The notes: generated by a model from the letters alone, not told the origin. A DNA stretch of 64,000 bases from Dactylorhiza incarnata (GCA_033032865.1 JAWHQI010000121.1:4278001-4342000), one strand, 5' to 3'; positions 54,969-64,000 are shown, counted from the first letter of the stretch. Numbers and translations are program-made.

Positions 54969-55903
54969 ACATCGATCAAGGCGCAAGCAGTGGCGGACTT
55001 CATGGCCGACTACGCAACCGAGGTGGGGGAACATGAATCGCCTCCTCCGGAGGCATGGAAAATGTTGGTGGATGGCGCGTCGGGGAAGCACTCTTATGGA
55101 GGGGGAATCATCCTGGTGAGCCCCCAGAGGACAAAGATTGAGCAAGCTCTAAGCATTCATTTTACAATTACCAACAACCAAGCCGAGTATGAGGCGGTGA
55201 TAGCGGGCCTAAGCCTAGCCTGAGAACTGGGAGTGCAGGACGTGCAGGTCTCGACGGACTCCTTGGTGGTGGCATGCCAGGTTAGGGGAGAGTTTGAGGC
55301 AAAAGAACCGACCCTCCAACGTTACCTGGAGAAGGTCAAGGTGTCATCGGACGATTTTGCACTTTTTCCATCAATCATGTGCCAAGGGAGGAGAGCACCC
55401 CGACGGACCTCCTAGCCAGGTTCAGTCCCCGAGCAGGGGGGACGGTTTCAGAACTCTTCCGACCCACCATCGAGGAAGGAGAGCCGATGGAGGTGGATCA
55501 ACGGGCCTCGTGGATTGATCCCTTCATCACCTTTCTATCATCAGGGAAGTTCCCTGAAGAGGACATAGACCGACGTCGCTTCAGATACAAGTCAGCCTAC
55601 TACTCCTTGCATGCAGGAGGACTATATAGGAAGACACTCTCGGGACTCTTGGCCCGTTGCGTTTCCGAGGAAGAGGTCCCGAGGGTCCTAGAAGAAATTC
55701 ACTCCGGGGAGTGTGGCAGTCACTCCGGGAGCCGGACCCTGGAGTGGAGAGTGTTGAGGCAGGGCTACTTTTGGCCTACCCTCAGCAAGGATGTGGCGGA
55801 GTTCACAAGAAAGTGTTCGAAGTGCCAACTCTATGCCCCTCTCCAACTCCTCCCAGCTCAGAGGCTCCAGACAATCACAACCCCATGGCCCTTTACTATA
55901 TAG
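54969..55903 (+). pseudogene. gypsy-2 second RNase H and integrase N-terminus
   Basis: Resumes after NA-2 with 'TSIKAQAVADFMADYATEV', 'MLVDGASGKHSYGGG' and 'ITNNQAEYEAVIAGLSLA', then TGA at 55221-55223 (a CGA-to-TGA change compared with gypsy-1). It continues with 'VSTDSLVVACQ' and a frame change near 55335. The integrase zinc finger follows ('HSGECGSHSG', 'CSKCQLYAP') and TAG at 55901-55903, where gypsy-1 has TGG. Confidence 0.85.
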
Positions 55904-55906
55904 GGG

Positions 55907-56764
55907 TTGGACCTGGTTGGCCCTTTTCAACAAACTAGTTGCCAGAGGAAGTTCCTGTTGGTGATGATCGACTATTTCTCCAAATGGATAGAAGTAAAGG
56001 CGCTAGCTAAGGTAACGTCCCAAGTTGTAAGAAATTTTGTGTGGGGAGAAATAATTTGTAGGCACGGACTACCGCTGGCTATAGTAACAGACAATGGGCC
56101 ACAGCTCGCTAGCGAGGAGTTTGTCAGCTTTTGCACCCAACTCAGCATCGACCTCAGGTTCGCATCAGTCTATCACCCGAGGAGCAATGGTCAGGTGGAG
56201 GCATCCAACAAGATTATCGTCAACCTACTCAAGAAAAAGGTGGAGAACCTCCACGAGAACTGGGCAGAACAGCTACCCTCGGTCATTTGGGCCTTGAGGA
56301 CCACTCTGAATACCTCCACAGGAGAGACCCTATTCAAGATCTCTCATGGGTCAGAGGCTGTGCTTCCAATAGAGTTCGAGGTAAAAACCCCCAGGGTGGT
56401 CACCGCGGGCGAAGGGGATGAAGAGTGGCTAGTGGCAAACGAAGCGGAGCAAAGGTTGTCCCTGGACCTGATAGAAGAGCTCCGCGATCTCGCTACTATT
56501 CGACAGGAGGAAGTCAAGAGATGAATGGCCAGGTACTTTGATCACCATGTCCGAATCAAGCAGTTCGAGAAAGGGGACTTGGTACTGAAAAAGGTAGATG
56601 CGGCAGGGAGAGGAGCTGCAGTAGGCAAGCTTGAGCCCAACTGGGAAGGTCCTTACATTGTAAGTGAGGTGCTCAGGTCAGGAGGGTACCACCTCCGGGA
56701 TGTGGAAGGGGTACCCCTCGGCCGAGCTCGGAGTGGAGATGACTTAAAAAGGTTCTACCCTTAA
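55907..56764 (+). pseudogene. gypsy-2 integrase core and C-terminus
   Basis: The catalytic D, D and E residues are all present: 'LDLVGPF', 'IVTDNGPQL' and 'RSNGQVEASNK'. The C-terminal region has 'SHGSEAVLPIEFEV', 'FEKGDLVLKKVDAAGRG' and 'NWEGPYIVSEV'. A TGA at 56522-56524 (CGA to TGA) splits the last part from 56525-56764. Apart from the isolated stops this is the better preserved of the two integrases. Confidence 0.85.
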
Positions 56765-56842
56765 AAGTTTTTTATTCATTTAATTTGTTAATTATCTTAC
56801 TCCTATGTGATAGTTACGGCTGCTATGCGAATATGATGTATG

Positions 56843-57852
56843 TTTGGTGCTGGAATGCCCCAGATCGATTCCGCTCCCGGGCCCTCACTAGACGGGGGTT
56901 CAGGTTGATCTCTAGAGAGGCTGGCAAGTTGATAAGTGTTGGTGCTGGAATGCCCCAGATCGATTCCGCTCCCGGGCTCTCACTAGACGGGGGGTTCAGG
57001 TTGATCCCTGGAGAGGCTAGCAAGTTGATAAGTGTTGGTACTGGAGTGCCCCAGATCGATTCCTCTCCCGGGCTCTGACTAGACGGGGGGTTCAGGTTGT
57101 TCTCTGGAGAGGCTAGCAAGTTGATAAGTGTGGGTGTTGGAATTCCCCAGATTGATTCTGCTCCCAGGATCTCACTAGACGGGGGGTTCAGGTTGATCTC
57201 TGTAGAGGCTGGCAAGTTGTTAAGTGTTGGTGCTGGAATGCCCCAGATTGATTCCGCTCCCTGGCTCTCACTAGACGGGGGGTTAAGGTTGATCTCTAGA
57301 TAGGCTGGCAAGTTGATAAGTGTTGGTGCTGGAATGCCCCAGATCGATTCCGCTCCTGGTCTCTCACTAGACGGGGGGTTCAGGTTGATCTCTGAAGAGG
57401 CTGGAAAGTTGATAAGTGTTGGTGCTGGAATGCCCCAGATCGATTACGCTCCCGGGCTCTCATTAGACGGGGGGTTCAGGTTGATCTCTGGAGAGGCTGG
57501 CAAGTTGATAAGTGTTGGTGCTGGAATGCCCCAAATCGATTCCGCTCCTGGGCTCTCACTAGACGGGGGGTTCAGGTTGATCTCTGGAGAGGCTGGCAAG
57601 TTGATATGTGTTGGTGCTGGAATGCCCCAGATCAATTCCGCTCCCGGGCTCTCACTAGACGGGGGGTTCAGGTTGATCTCTGGAGAGGATGGCAAGTTGA
57701 TAAGTGTTGGTGCTGGAATTCCCTAGATCGATTCCGCTCCCGGGCTCTCACTAGATATGGGGTTCAGGTTGATCTCTGGAGAGGCTGGCAAGTTGATAAG
57801 TGTTGGTGCTGGAATGCCCCAGATCAATTCCGCTCCCGGGCTCTCACTAGAC

Positions 57853-57884
<32 letters not shown>

Positions 57885-58000
57885 GGTTGATCTCTGGAGA
57901 AGCTGCCAAGTTGATAAGTGTTGGTGCTGGAATGCCCCAAATCGATTCCGCTCTCGGGCTCTCACTAGACGGGGGTTCAGGTTGATCTCTAGAGGCTGGC
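56843..58000. repeat. gypsy-2 3' UTR tandem array, about twelve ~96-bp units
   Basis: Units begin 'ttggtgctggaatgccccag' at about 56843, 56938, 57033, 57129, 57225, 57322, 57418, 57515, 57611, 57706, 57802 and 57923. The period near 96 keeps both strands open in parts, giving 32-residue repeat peptides that I do not regard as genes. One unit contains a 29-G run (57853-57881). Tandem arrays in the 3' UTR are known for Tat/Ogre elements and can seed satellites. Confidence 0.95.
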
Positions 58001-58514
58001 ACGGAGAAAAGTTTTTCATAAGGGTAGGATGGTAAGTCACGGGTTGGCAAGTCTTCGGTGCTGGCCAGGGCGTTCTCACCCGGCAAGACGGAAAGTCTTC
58101 ACATGACGATGTGGGGGTGGCAAGAACTCTCCCTAGGCACTCTCGACATTTGACACCCAGCGGGGGAGTCGTCGGCCCAAAGGTGGAGGCGAGTTCTCTC
58201 CGGGGTGGAGCACCCATGTGAGACCATGAGGAAAAGGTGGTCCAAAGAACCTAGTCCTAAGACAATGAAGAAAAGGTGAGACCAATTGAAAACGGGTCCT
58301 ACACCAGAGCCGTCGAAATACGTGAGAACAGACTCAGCGAGAACGATAAGAATGCGCGGGAACGTGATATAAACTTAGGAAAATAACGGGGCAAAAAGTG
58401 AACACATTGGACAAGACAAAAATTTGCATTTACATTTCAGTTTGATTACAAAGCATGGCGATCTCGCCAACCCAAAAAAATATTGAAACAAAAAGAAGGA
58501 TAAAATTACAACTT
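58001..58514. other. Spacer between 3' repeats and antisense gene end
   Basis: No gene is seen; likely 3' UTR of both the sense element and the antisense gene. Confidence 0.5.
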
Positions 58515-60476
58515 TCAGAGGTCGCTCGCGGACCCCTCTTTGTCATCGCTACTCTTCACCGGCGGGAGCGGAATGAAGAGCTCTGGGACGATATCTTCCA
58601 GCGTAAGGCCGACCGCGTTGGCAGAGAGCAGGCCGGCCCCCTTCATCGCTTCAAAGATGTAGCGCGCTGACTCGGTAGACTCCACGCGAACCGCCTCGTC
58701 TCGGGCTCGCTGCTCTTCCTTCAGGCGGCGGGGAGAAGGAGCAATGGTAGCGCGGGTGAGCTCACGGTTGAGGGCCTTCAACCAGGACACCTCTCCCTCC
58801 AGGCCTTGGATGTGAGCGTCAGCTCTCCCGGCAGCTTCGGCATCCTGCAAGAAGAAGGCAAGTTAAGAACGTGAAAGGGTTGAAAGAGAGTGAAATCGCG
58901 AGGTCTAAGTAACTCACCACACCGCTCTCGGTGGCGAGCAACTTCTCCTTTAGCTTTGCGTTCTCGGCAAGGAGCCCCTTGTAGGCTCTTGCGATCTCAA
59001 CATTTTGGCTCTCCAGCTACAGGCATCGCCTTCCCGTCGTATGGGCGAGCTCAACGGAGCGCAGCTGGGACCTCGCACTCTCGTAGGCGAGGGTCTTCGA
59101 GGTCTCGTCTTTATAAGCACCAACATCCTCGCGTCCATAAAGGACGAAGGAGAGGTCGAAGGCGTGGCCGCTGACGGTCGAATTCTCCGCCCAATAAGGA
59201 AGGATGGTGGAGACATTTGCTCTATTGACTTTCGGCATCCAGCACAGCAGGAGCTCGCCAGTTTTGTCCCTGCGTCTCTAGCCGAGCCCGAAGTTCCAGT
59301 GGTTAACTGGAATGGGTGGGTCGGAGGTTCTCGCAGCCTCCTCGCTCTGCTCATCGGTCTTCTTCCCCTCAGAGAGGATGGTGAGATCGATCTCGCTGAG
59401 GGCGGCCTCGGAAGGTTCCTTTCCCTTCATGGAGGAGAGCGAGCCCTGCCTCTTCTTGCTTTTCTTCTTTGGGGGAGATTTTGGAGGCAGGCCCTGGCTG
59501 CTGGAGGCCTCTGATCTCTTGCGAGAAGACGGCGCAACCAGACTGATGGTGCCGTGGCAGGCCTCCACCCCCTTCGCCACGAGAGCAAGGGTGGAGGAAG
59601 ACTTCCGGGTGCTCGCGTAGGGGCGTTTGAGAGGAAGATCTTGCTCACCTGAAAAAGTGGGGGTTAAACAACACAAAACATGGAATAACAGAAGTTAGTG
59701 AGCGAGACCGTTACCTTCCCCGACAAGCACTGGGAGTAGTGAGTCAAGGTTGTGGCGAAGATGGACAACCTCAAAGTTCATCTTACAGAAGAACTGGCAT
59801 AGGTCGGTGTCGTGGCCGCCGAGAGCAGGGGGCGGTATGTGGTCTCGCTGTGCTGAACGGGCGAGAAAGGGATGTTGCCGAAGTTCCCCTTAACGAGGAG
59901 GAACTTCTGCGCCCAGTTGTGGGCCTTGTTCACGGTCTCGACGACCTTAGGACCCGAACCTACGAAGTAGGCGGTGCCATCTTTATAGGCGCGGAAGGAG
60001 AACAACTTCCGGAAAACCGGAAGGCTGAACTCAATGCGCTCCTCGCGCATGTAGCAGGCGAAGGCCACGATCACCGCCATGGCATTGGGAGTGAGCTGGC
60101 CCGGAACAACGCCGAAGTGTTTGAACACCTGGTGAGAACCATAAAGCGAGATCAATATATATATTGCGAGCGAGCTGAGCCCCAAAAAAAAGGAAGAAGT
60201 AGGCGAGAATGATTGGTGGCTAGCGGACTTCGGGCCACAGGGGAGGCACAAGCCAACCGCGAAGTGAGCGGTGGGGATGGCTAGCTCATCGATGAGTGGA
60301 GCGTTGATCACGTCGTCCTCGCTAGGGCGGTGCGCCGTGAATCCAAAGGTGATGTAGTCGGCGACCGCGGTGAGATATTCCTCCTCGGTCATATTGCAAT
60401 GGAAGAAATCGTGGTCGGCAAAAGCCTTGGCGCACTTTCGCCGACCCTCCGCCTCGGCACCGTCGACAACCATCAC
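58515..60476 (-). pseudogene. gypsy-2 antisense gene 1 (Transposase_28-like domain plus coiled coil), spliced
   Basis: Minus-strand gene opposite to pol. Exon 1 (60476 to 59715) starts MMVVDGAEAEG and holds 'VFKHFGVVPGQLTPNAMAVI', 'FACYMREERIEFSLPVFRKL' and 'NKAHNWAQKFLLVKGNF', the pattern of the putative gypsy-type transposon domain PF04195. It appears to contain an unspliced intron around 60150-60235 and a frame change near 59830. Exon 2 (59648 to 58918) has a Ser/Lys-rich linker, 'NHWNFGLG' (then TAG), 'ILPYWAENSTVSGHAFDLS' and a second stop. Exon 3 (58844 to 58515) has a coiled coil, 'RRLKEEQRARDEA' and 'LTLEDIVPELF'. Splice junctions are consensus GT-AG. Antisense extra ORFs are known in Tat-lineage elements; their function is not established. 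Two stops suggest this copy is decaying. Confidence 0.7.
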
Positions 60477-60591
60477 GAAATCCTGCGAGAAAGAAAATAA
60501 CGCGAGAAGAAGAGAGAGGCGAGAGCTCTGGAGCAGAGGAAGAAGAAGGCTTAAAGTTAAGTGCGGTTGTTGGCTATCAATAATGGGAGCC

Positions 60592-60599
60592 TATTTATA
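60592..60599 (-). promoter_or_regulatory. TATA box of antisense gene 1
   Basis: The minus strand reads CCTATAAATAGGCTCC, about 115 bp upstream of the first ATG (60476). A leader follows and a 'ttctttctcgcag' acceptor-like sequence sits just before the start. Upstream (60660-60830) are several TTCGCGAGA-type motifs. Confidence 0.65.
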
Positions 60600-60824
60600 G
60601 GAAAATCAAAAAGGCGGGAAGAAGTCCAAGCTTCGTTGGGTGCGTTTAGCCAAAACATCACATCAAGATTTCGCGAGAAAAGCTTGCAGCAAGGATAAAG
60701 TAACAAGAAGAGGGCGTTGATAAAATAACAGGAGTTCGCGAGATTGTCAGCAGCGAATAATCACAAGATTGTCCAAGTAATAACAAACGTTAGCAAATAA
60801 TAAAAGTTCGCAAAAGCGGAGGAG
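60600..60824. other. Upstream region of antisense gene 1
   Basis: Contains 'tttcgcgagaaaa', 'gttcgcgagattg', 'gttcgcaaaag' and 'gttagcgagactc', a small array around the TCGCGA palindrome. No coding sequence. Confidence 0.55.
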
Positions 60825-61261
60825 TTAGCGAGACTCATGGGGCAACCATTTCCATCTGTCGCCACCTCGCGACCCGGACCGAGGCGGTGCCCTGGAGTTG
60901 TAATAATCCTGGGCAGCGCGGCCCTCCCGATCCATTAGGTAGGCGAAATCTCTCAGCCTCGCGATGTGCACTTCAGGCGAGGTAACAGTCTCTCCAGGAT
61001 CACGAGGCATCGCGGCTCGCAGTCTCGCACACTCATCCATGCCAGCGGCATGCCTCTCCTCGGCAGCCTCTCTATCTCGCTTTGCATGGAGATTGAGGTC
61101 CAGCAACATTTGGCGCTGCTTCTGGAATAACTCGGCAGTTCGCTGCTTCAGTGCCTTGGGATCTCGCGGATCAACCAAAAAGTCTTCCATCTGCTCTGGG
61201 AGGGGGGACATCTCTTAATCCCCAAAATCAGAATCAGAGTGAGGAGTCTCGGCGTTGTCTG
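60825..61261 (-). pseudogene. Antisense gene 2, duplicated last exon (distal copy)
   Basis: The minus-strand frame reads 'MSPLPEQMEDFLVDPRDPK', 'ALKQRTAELFQKQRQMLLDL' and 'KRDREAAEERHAAGMDEC', ending 'WKWLPHESR' at a stop. It begins after an acceptor-like 'gcag' near 61262 and is clearly homologous to 61935-62396. Charged and helical; I recognise no family. Confidence 0.5.
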
Positions 61262-61934
61262 CAAAAGATCACAGTGAGATCTAGCAGTTAGGAGAAACCT
61301 CGGCATGCTAGCGGTTGGATGTTTCTTCGCGAGCCTAGATAGCCTCGCGAAGAGCGGGGATTGTGTACAACCCCGATATTCGCCAGGCAAGGGACCGCGA
61401 GGCCCAAGCATCAGGGACCTCGCGAAGGAGGCCAACGAGACTAACCATCTGCGTGAAGGCCAGGAGAAATGTATTCTGCGTTCGACGAATTGATCCGCGT
61501 TCGACGAAGTGCCTTGCGCCCGACGAAATATTCTGTGCTCAACAAGACCAAGAGGGGGTCTCGCAGGAAGGTTTGCGAGACCCGATCTCGGCAGGAACCA
61601 CCAAAAGAGCCCCAACGAGGTCTTCACAAGCGTGCTCACCTAGGAGAGACGTCGCTAGCAAGGTTCGCGAGAAGGCTCGCGAGAACTTCAACAAACAGTG
61701 TTCTCGCAGATCCCTTGCCTATGGGCTGGTAGGGCAAAATTACCTTTTCTCCCCCGATGGTCTGCCCTTAGCCTCTCAAAACAGCGGAGTTTGGCTGTTA
61801 GCAGACCAGTTTTGGGTGCAGATAGTAAAAGTAGAAGGCGGGTTTTGGCTATTAGCAGACCTCCTCGCTTGAGACTAAGGTCTTAGTCCTTTGTTCTAGT
61901 CTTTAGTCTGCCTCATCTGAGGGACCAGCAAGGG
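61262..61934. other. Spacer with TCGCGA and TTCGACGAA motifs
   Basis: Separates the two copies of the last exon. Rich in CTCGCGAA/TTCGCGAG words, and at 61478-61530 carries three TTCGACGAA-type motifs ('cgttcgacgaattg', 'cgttcgacgaagtg', 'gcccgacgaaat') like those of the copia LTRs. No coding domain. Confidence 0.5.
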
Positions 61935-63162
61935 CTAGCTGCCCCTCAACTCGTTGAGGGCCCCGAGCTTCACAAGAGACCAAGAAATCGGTTTCAACAC
62001 TCCTGACCGCGACAGAACCCTTACTTGATGGTACGCGTTGACAGCGCGAGCCTCACGCTGAATAAGGCGCGCGTAATCATCAATTCTCGCGACATGCGTC
62101 CCCGGCGAGGTGGCCGTCTCGGCGAGATCTCGAGGTACCTCAGCATGGATCCGCGCACACTCATCCAGCAAAGCGATGTGCCGCTCCTCGGCAGCTTCTC
62201 TGTCCCTCTTCCCTTGGAGGTAAAGGTCCTACAGTATCCGTCCCTACTTCTGGAACAACTCGGAGGTTCGCCTCTTCATCGTCTCTAGGTCTTGTGGATC
62301 ACCTAGGAAGTCATCAATCTCCTCCGGCAGGGGAAGGGGGGATATTTATTCTTCTCCGAATTCTGAGTCGGTTGGGGGGTTCTCGAAATAACCTGCGAGT
62401 GAATCTAAGCGACGTCAGCCATTAGCGAAATCTTCTTCTATTGTACCCAGAGATAGCCACTCATAATAAGAGAGAGAGTCCTTACCATGTGGTGGGCGAG
62501 AAGTACCAGGCCGATCCTGAAAAAGAGTGGTGAAGGGGTGCGAGATGGACTTCCCTAGACCAGCGCGGTGCGTGATGTTTTCGGTTGGGGGGGTCGCCGC
62601 CGATTGTAGGCCACCAAAGCCCTCATCACTTAAGAGATTGAATCCTGGAGTTTTAAGGGATCTATCAGGAGGGATCGACGACTGGGGACACAAGTTTTGG
62701 CGGACTGGGGTCGCATGAGGCGAGGCTGCAAAAAGAAATAAGAGTAAAAAGGCAATTTATCCGAGGAGTTAACCTTGACAGAAAAGGGCGATCGACTTAC
62801 CAACAGCCTGGCCGTCAGCGAGACCAGTCTTCGCCGGAGGATCTATGTGGGATCTGGCCAGCTCTTCGCCCACGACTTTGTCGGCAAGGGGGACCTGCGG
62901 ACAGGAGAAACTTAGCAGGGTGAAGAAAGTGCTTGAGCGAGAAGAATTACTCTTATCTCTCCATTGTGCTTGTGGTCAGGCGAGGTGTCCAACATTAGAG
63001 TCTCGCCCACCTCCAGGGGAAAGCGAACTGCCTTCGCCTTCTTCATTTTTGTCATTGAAGGGGGAGTCTGACGAGTCATCCAGGTGGGAGCAAGGGCCAT
63101 GGTGGCGAGCTACCTCGCCTTGGAGGCCTTCAGGCGAGCTTCATGTTCTTCGGAAAGAGGCA
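61935..63162 (-). pseudogene. gypsy-2 antisense gene 2, four exons (unidentified)
   Basis: The model starts at ATG 63162 (MPLSEEHEARLKASKA). Exon A runs to about 62957 with 'KMKKAKAVRFPLEVGETLML'; it carries one stop near 63110. Exon B is about 62895-62801 ('VPLADKVVGEELARSHIDPP'), exon C about 62727-62486 ('PDRSLKTPGFNLLSDEGF', 'AATPPTENITHRAGLG'), and exon D about 62396-61935 ('PLPEEIDDFLGDPQDLETMK', 'REAAEERHIALLDECARIH'). Each boundary has GT-AG signals. Exon D recurs at 60825-61261. I do not recognise the protein. Its position upstream of antisense gene 1 on the same strand suggests a second antisense unit of the same element or a remnant of another copy. Confidence 0.5.
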
Positions 63163-63240
63163 TTTTCCGGCAGCAACAGTTAAGAGGAGGCGAAAAAAAG
63201 GAAAGGAGGATGATGGTGCGCGTCACTGAGGCTGGGGTGG

Positions 63241-63248
63241 TATTTATA
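63241..63248 (-). promoter_or_regulatory. TATA box of antisense gene 2
   Basis: The minus strand reads GGCTATAAATACCACC, about 80 bp upstream of the ATG at 63162. The sequence further upstream is replaced by the copia LTR that starts at 63265. Confidence 0.65.
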
Positions 63249-63264
63249 GCCCTAGGGTGGGGCC

Positions 63265-64000
63265 TGTTGGAACACGGTCTTCGGCATCTCCTAGGTTTGA
63301 GAATAACAAATCCTATGTGTGTATTTAATCTTGTGTGATCTAAGTGTGCAGGATAACAGGTCAAATTGACTCAAGGATTACATATAGTGGTTGCCCCCGA
63401 ATTTGAGCCATCAACTCCAATCTGATCACTAGCACAGGCGATAGTGGATAGCGCCGACGCTAGCTCGTTGCACAGAAGGCATGTTGGAATTGTTGCCTCG
63501 GATTAAAGATTCTGCCGCGCAAAAAGTCTCCTAATATGAGATAGCGCCGGCGGTAGTGGCTAGCGCAGGCGCTAGCGCTAGTCTATAAAAAGGACCCAAG
63601 TCCTCTCGTTTCATACACACATCAGAGAGATATATTGAGTGCCAGAATTCCAGAGGCTATCTTGGCCGAAAGTTAATGTGCTAGCGAAGCTCTGCAAAAC
63701 TTCTGAAGGAGAATTCCATCACGCCAATTCCAAACGAAGTCCGCCTCAACAAACGCTGATTCTACAGCGGATCTTCATCTCCTACATCAGAAGTTCATCT
63801 TAAGGGAGTCTTTATTATTTTATTTCTCTTTATCTTTGTAAACGGTAGTAAATTCGCCTCGTGTTGGCGACTAGGTCTGGGTTAGGCTTAGGGGGTAATT
63901 CGCCTCGTGTTGGTGACTAGATCTAGGGAGTAGATCTAGGGGGTGCTCGAGGCCTTTTTGGGGATAGATTGGCTAGAGCGGCTTGAGGCCGAATCCGGGG
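63265..64000 (+). mobile_element. Copia-C LTR, runs off the window
   Basis: Begins TGTTGGAACACGG, the standard copia LTR start, directly after antisense-gene leader sequence. It has a palindrome array (63432-63581), TATA box TATAAAAAG (63584-63592), a transcribed-type leader, and two copies of 'attcgcctcgtgttgg' (63851, 63898). The right end, primer site and coding region lie beyond the window. Confidence 0.8.
63432..63581. repeat. TAGCGC/GCGCTA palindrome array in Copia-C LTR
   Basis: Copies such as 'tagcgccgacgctagc', 'tagcgccggcggta' and 'tagcgcaggcgctagcgcta' pair TAGCGC with GCGCTA across 2-4 nt. The last copy ends 3 bp before the TATA box. Confidence 0.8.

Larger units (their letters stand above)
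46038..63264 (+). mobile_element. gypsy-2, second Tat-lineage copy, partial
   Basis: Same family as gypsy-1: gag end, protease, RT, two RNase H domains, integrase, ~96-bp tandem repeats and antisense genes. NA-2 is inserted at 48376 and a copia LTR abuts it at 63265. The 5' end and both LTRs are missing or unrecognised. Stops and a deletion in RT make it defective. Confidence 0.8.

Noticed and set aside
56823..57890. Long open frames with 32-residue repeats on both strands, possibly a repeat protein
   Set aside because: The frames follow from a repeat period divisible by three. Both strands are open, units differ by frame-breaking indels, and the array is the known 3' UTR type of Tat elements.

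Overview
This window is plant nuclear DNA, almost certainly from a flowering plant and probably a eudicot; I cannot name the species. The evidence is the transposon content: Ty1/copia and Ty3/gypsy LTR retrotransposons with plant-type primer sites (tRNA-iMet for copia, tRNA-Asp for the Athila-like elements), a Tat-lineage gypsy polyprotein with two RNase H domains, and an intron-bearing CACTA (En/Spm) transposon. I found no rRNA, tRNA, CRISPR array or complete host gene. Nearly all 64 kb is nested mobile DNA.

The layout is an insertion stack. The outermost host is a Tat-lineage gypsy element (gypsy-1, resuming at 31607). Its gag was hit by a copia element, Copia-A (3' LTR 29852-31606; the surviving end of its 5' LTR is 3378-4074). 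Copia-A was then hit three times. An LTR of another family occupies 1-3377 inside its 5' LTR. A 4.3-kb solo LTR on the minus strand (gypsy-X, 4786-22958, TSD CATGG) sits in its gag, and gypsy-X was itself hit by a 13.9-kb CACTA element (8869-22742, TSD ACT, perfect 18-bp termini). Finally a second copia element, Copia-B (23315-27900), interrupts its Gag zinc knuckle. Gypsy-1 continues through protease, RT, RNase H and integrase to 36511, then a tandem-repeat 3' UTR. That repeat is split by NA-1 (36680-43168, TSD GCAGG), a non-autonomous element with an Athila-type primer site. Antisense exons follow up to 45087.

An unassigned LTR-like piece (45088-46037) joins this to gypsy-2, a second copy of the same Tat family (46038 to about 63264). 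Gypsy-2 is split in its RNase H region by NA-2 (48376-54963, TSD CTAGG), a young sibling of NA-1. Its integrase ends at 56763, and about twelve copies of a ~96-bp repeat follow. Two spliced antisense transcription units come next (60476 to 58515 and 63162 to 60825), each with its own TATA box on the minus strand. A further copia LTR (63265 onward) runs off the window.

The CACTA element keeps an apparently intact seven-exon TNPA-type gene (Transposase_24 family, 423 aa). Its TNP2 transposase has lost its central and C-terminal part and is frameshifted. Its right half is a tandem duplication of about 1.7 kb carrying copia pol fragments and several exon-like host fragments.

The pattern I find most interesting runs across elements. 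Nearly every LTR family here carries its own dense array of short motifs, mostly CpG-rich palindromes, close to a TATA box: GTCACG-GG-CGTGAC, TTCGWCGAA/GTCGAC, GCGCACGACCA-N-TGGTCGTGCGC, AGACCGCGCGGTCT, TAGCGC-AG-GCGCTA and TCGCGA. The TCGACGA core is shared by copia and gypsy elements and also occurs inside the Copia-A gag coding region. Four of the LTR elements (Copia-A, Copia-B, NA-1, NA-2) carry gag-like sequence but no polymerase, so they would depend on proteins from other elements.
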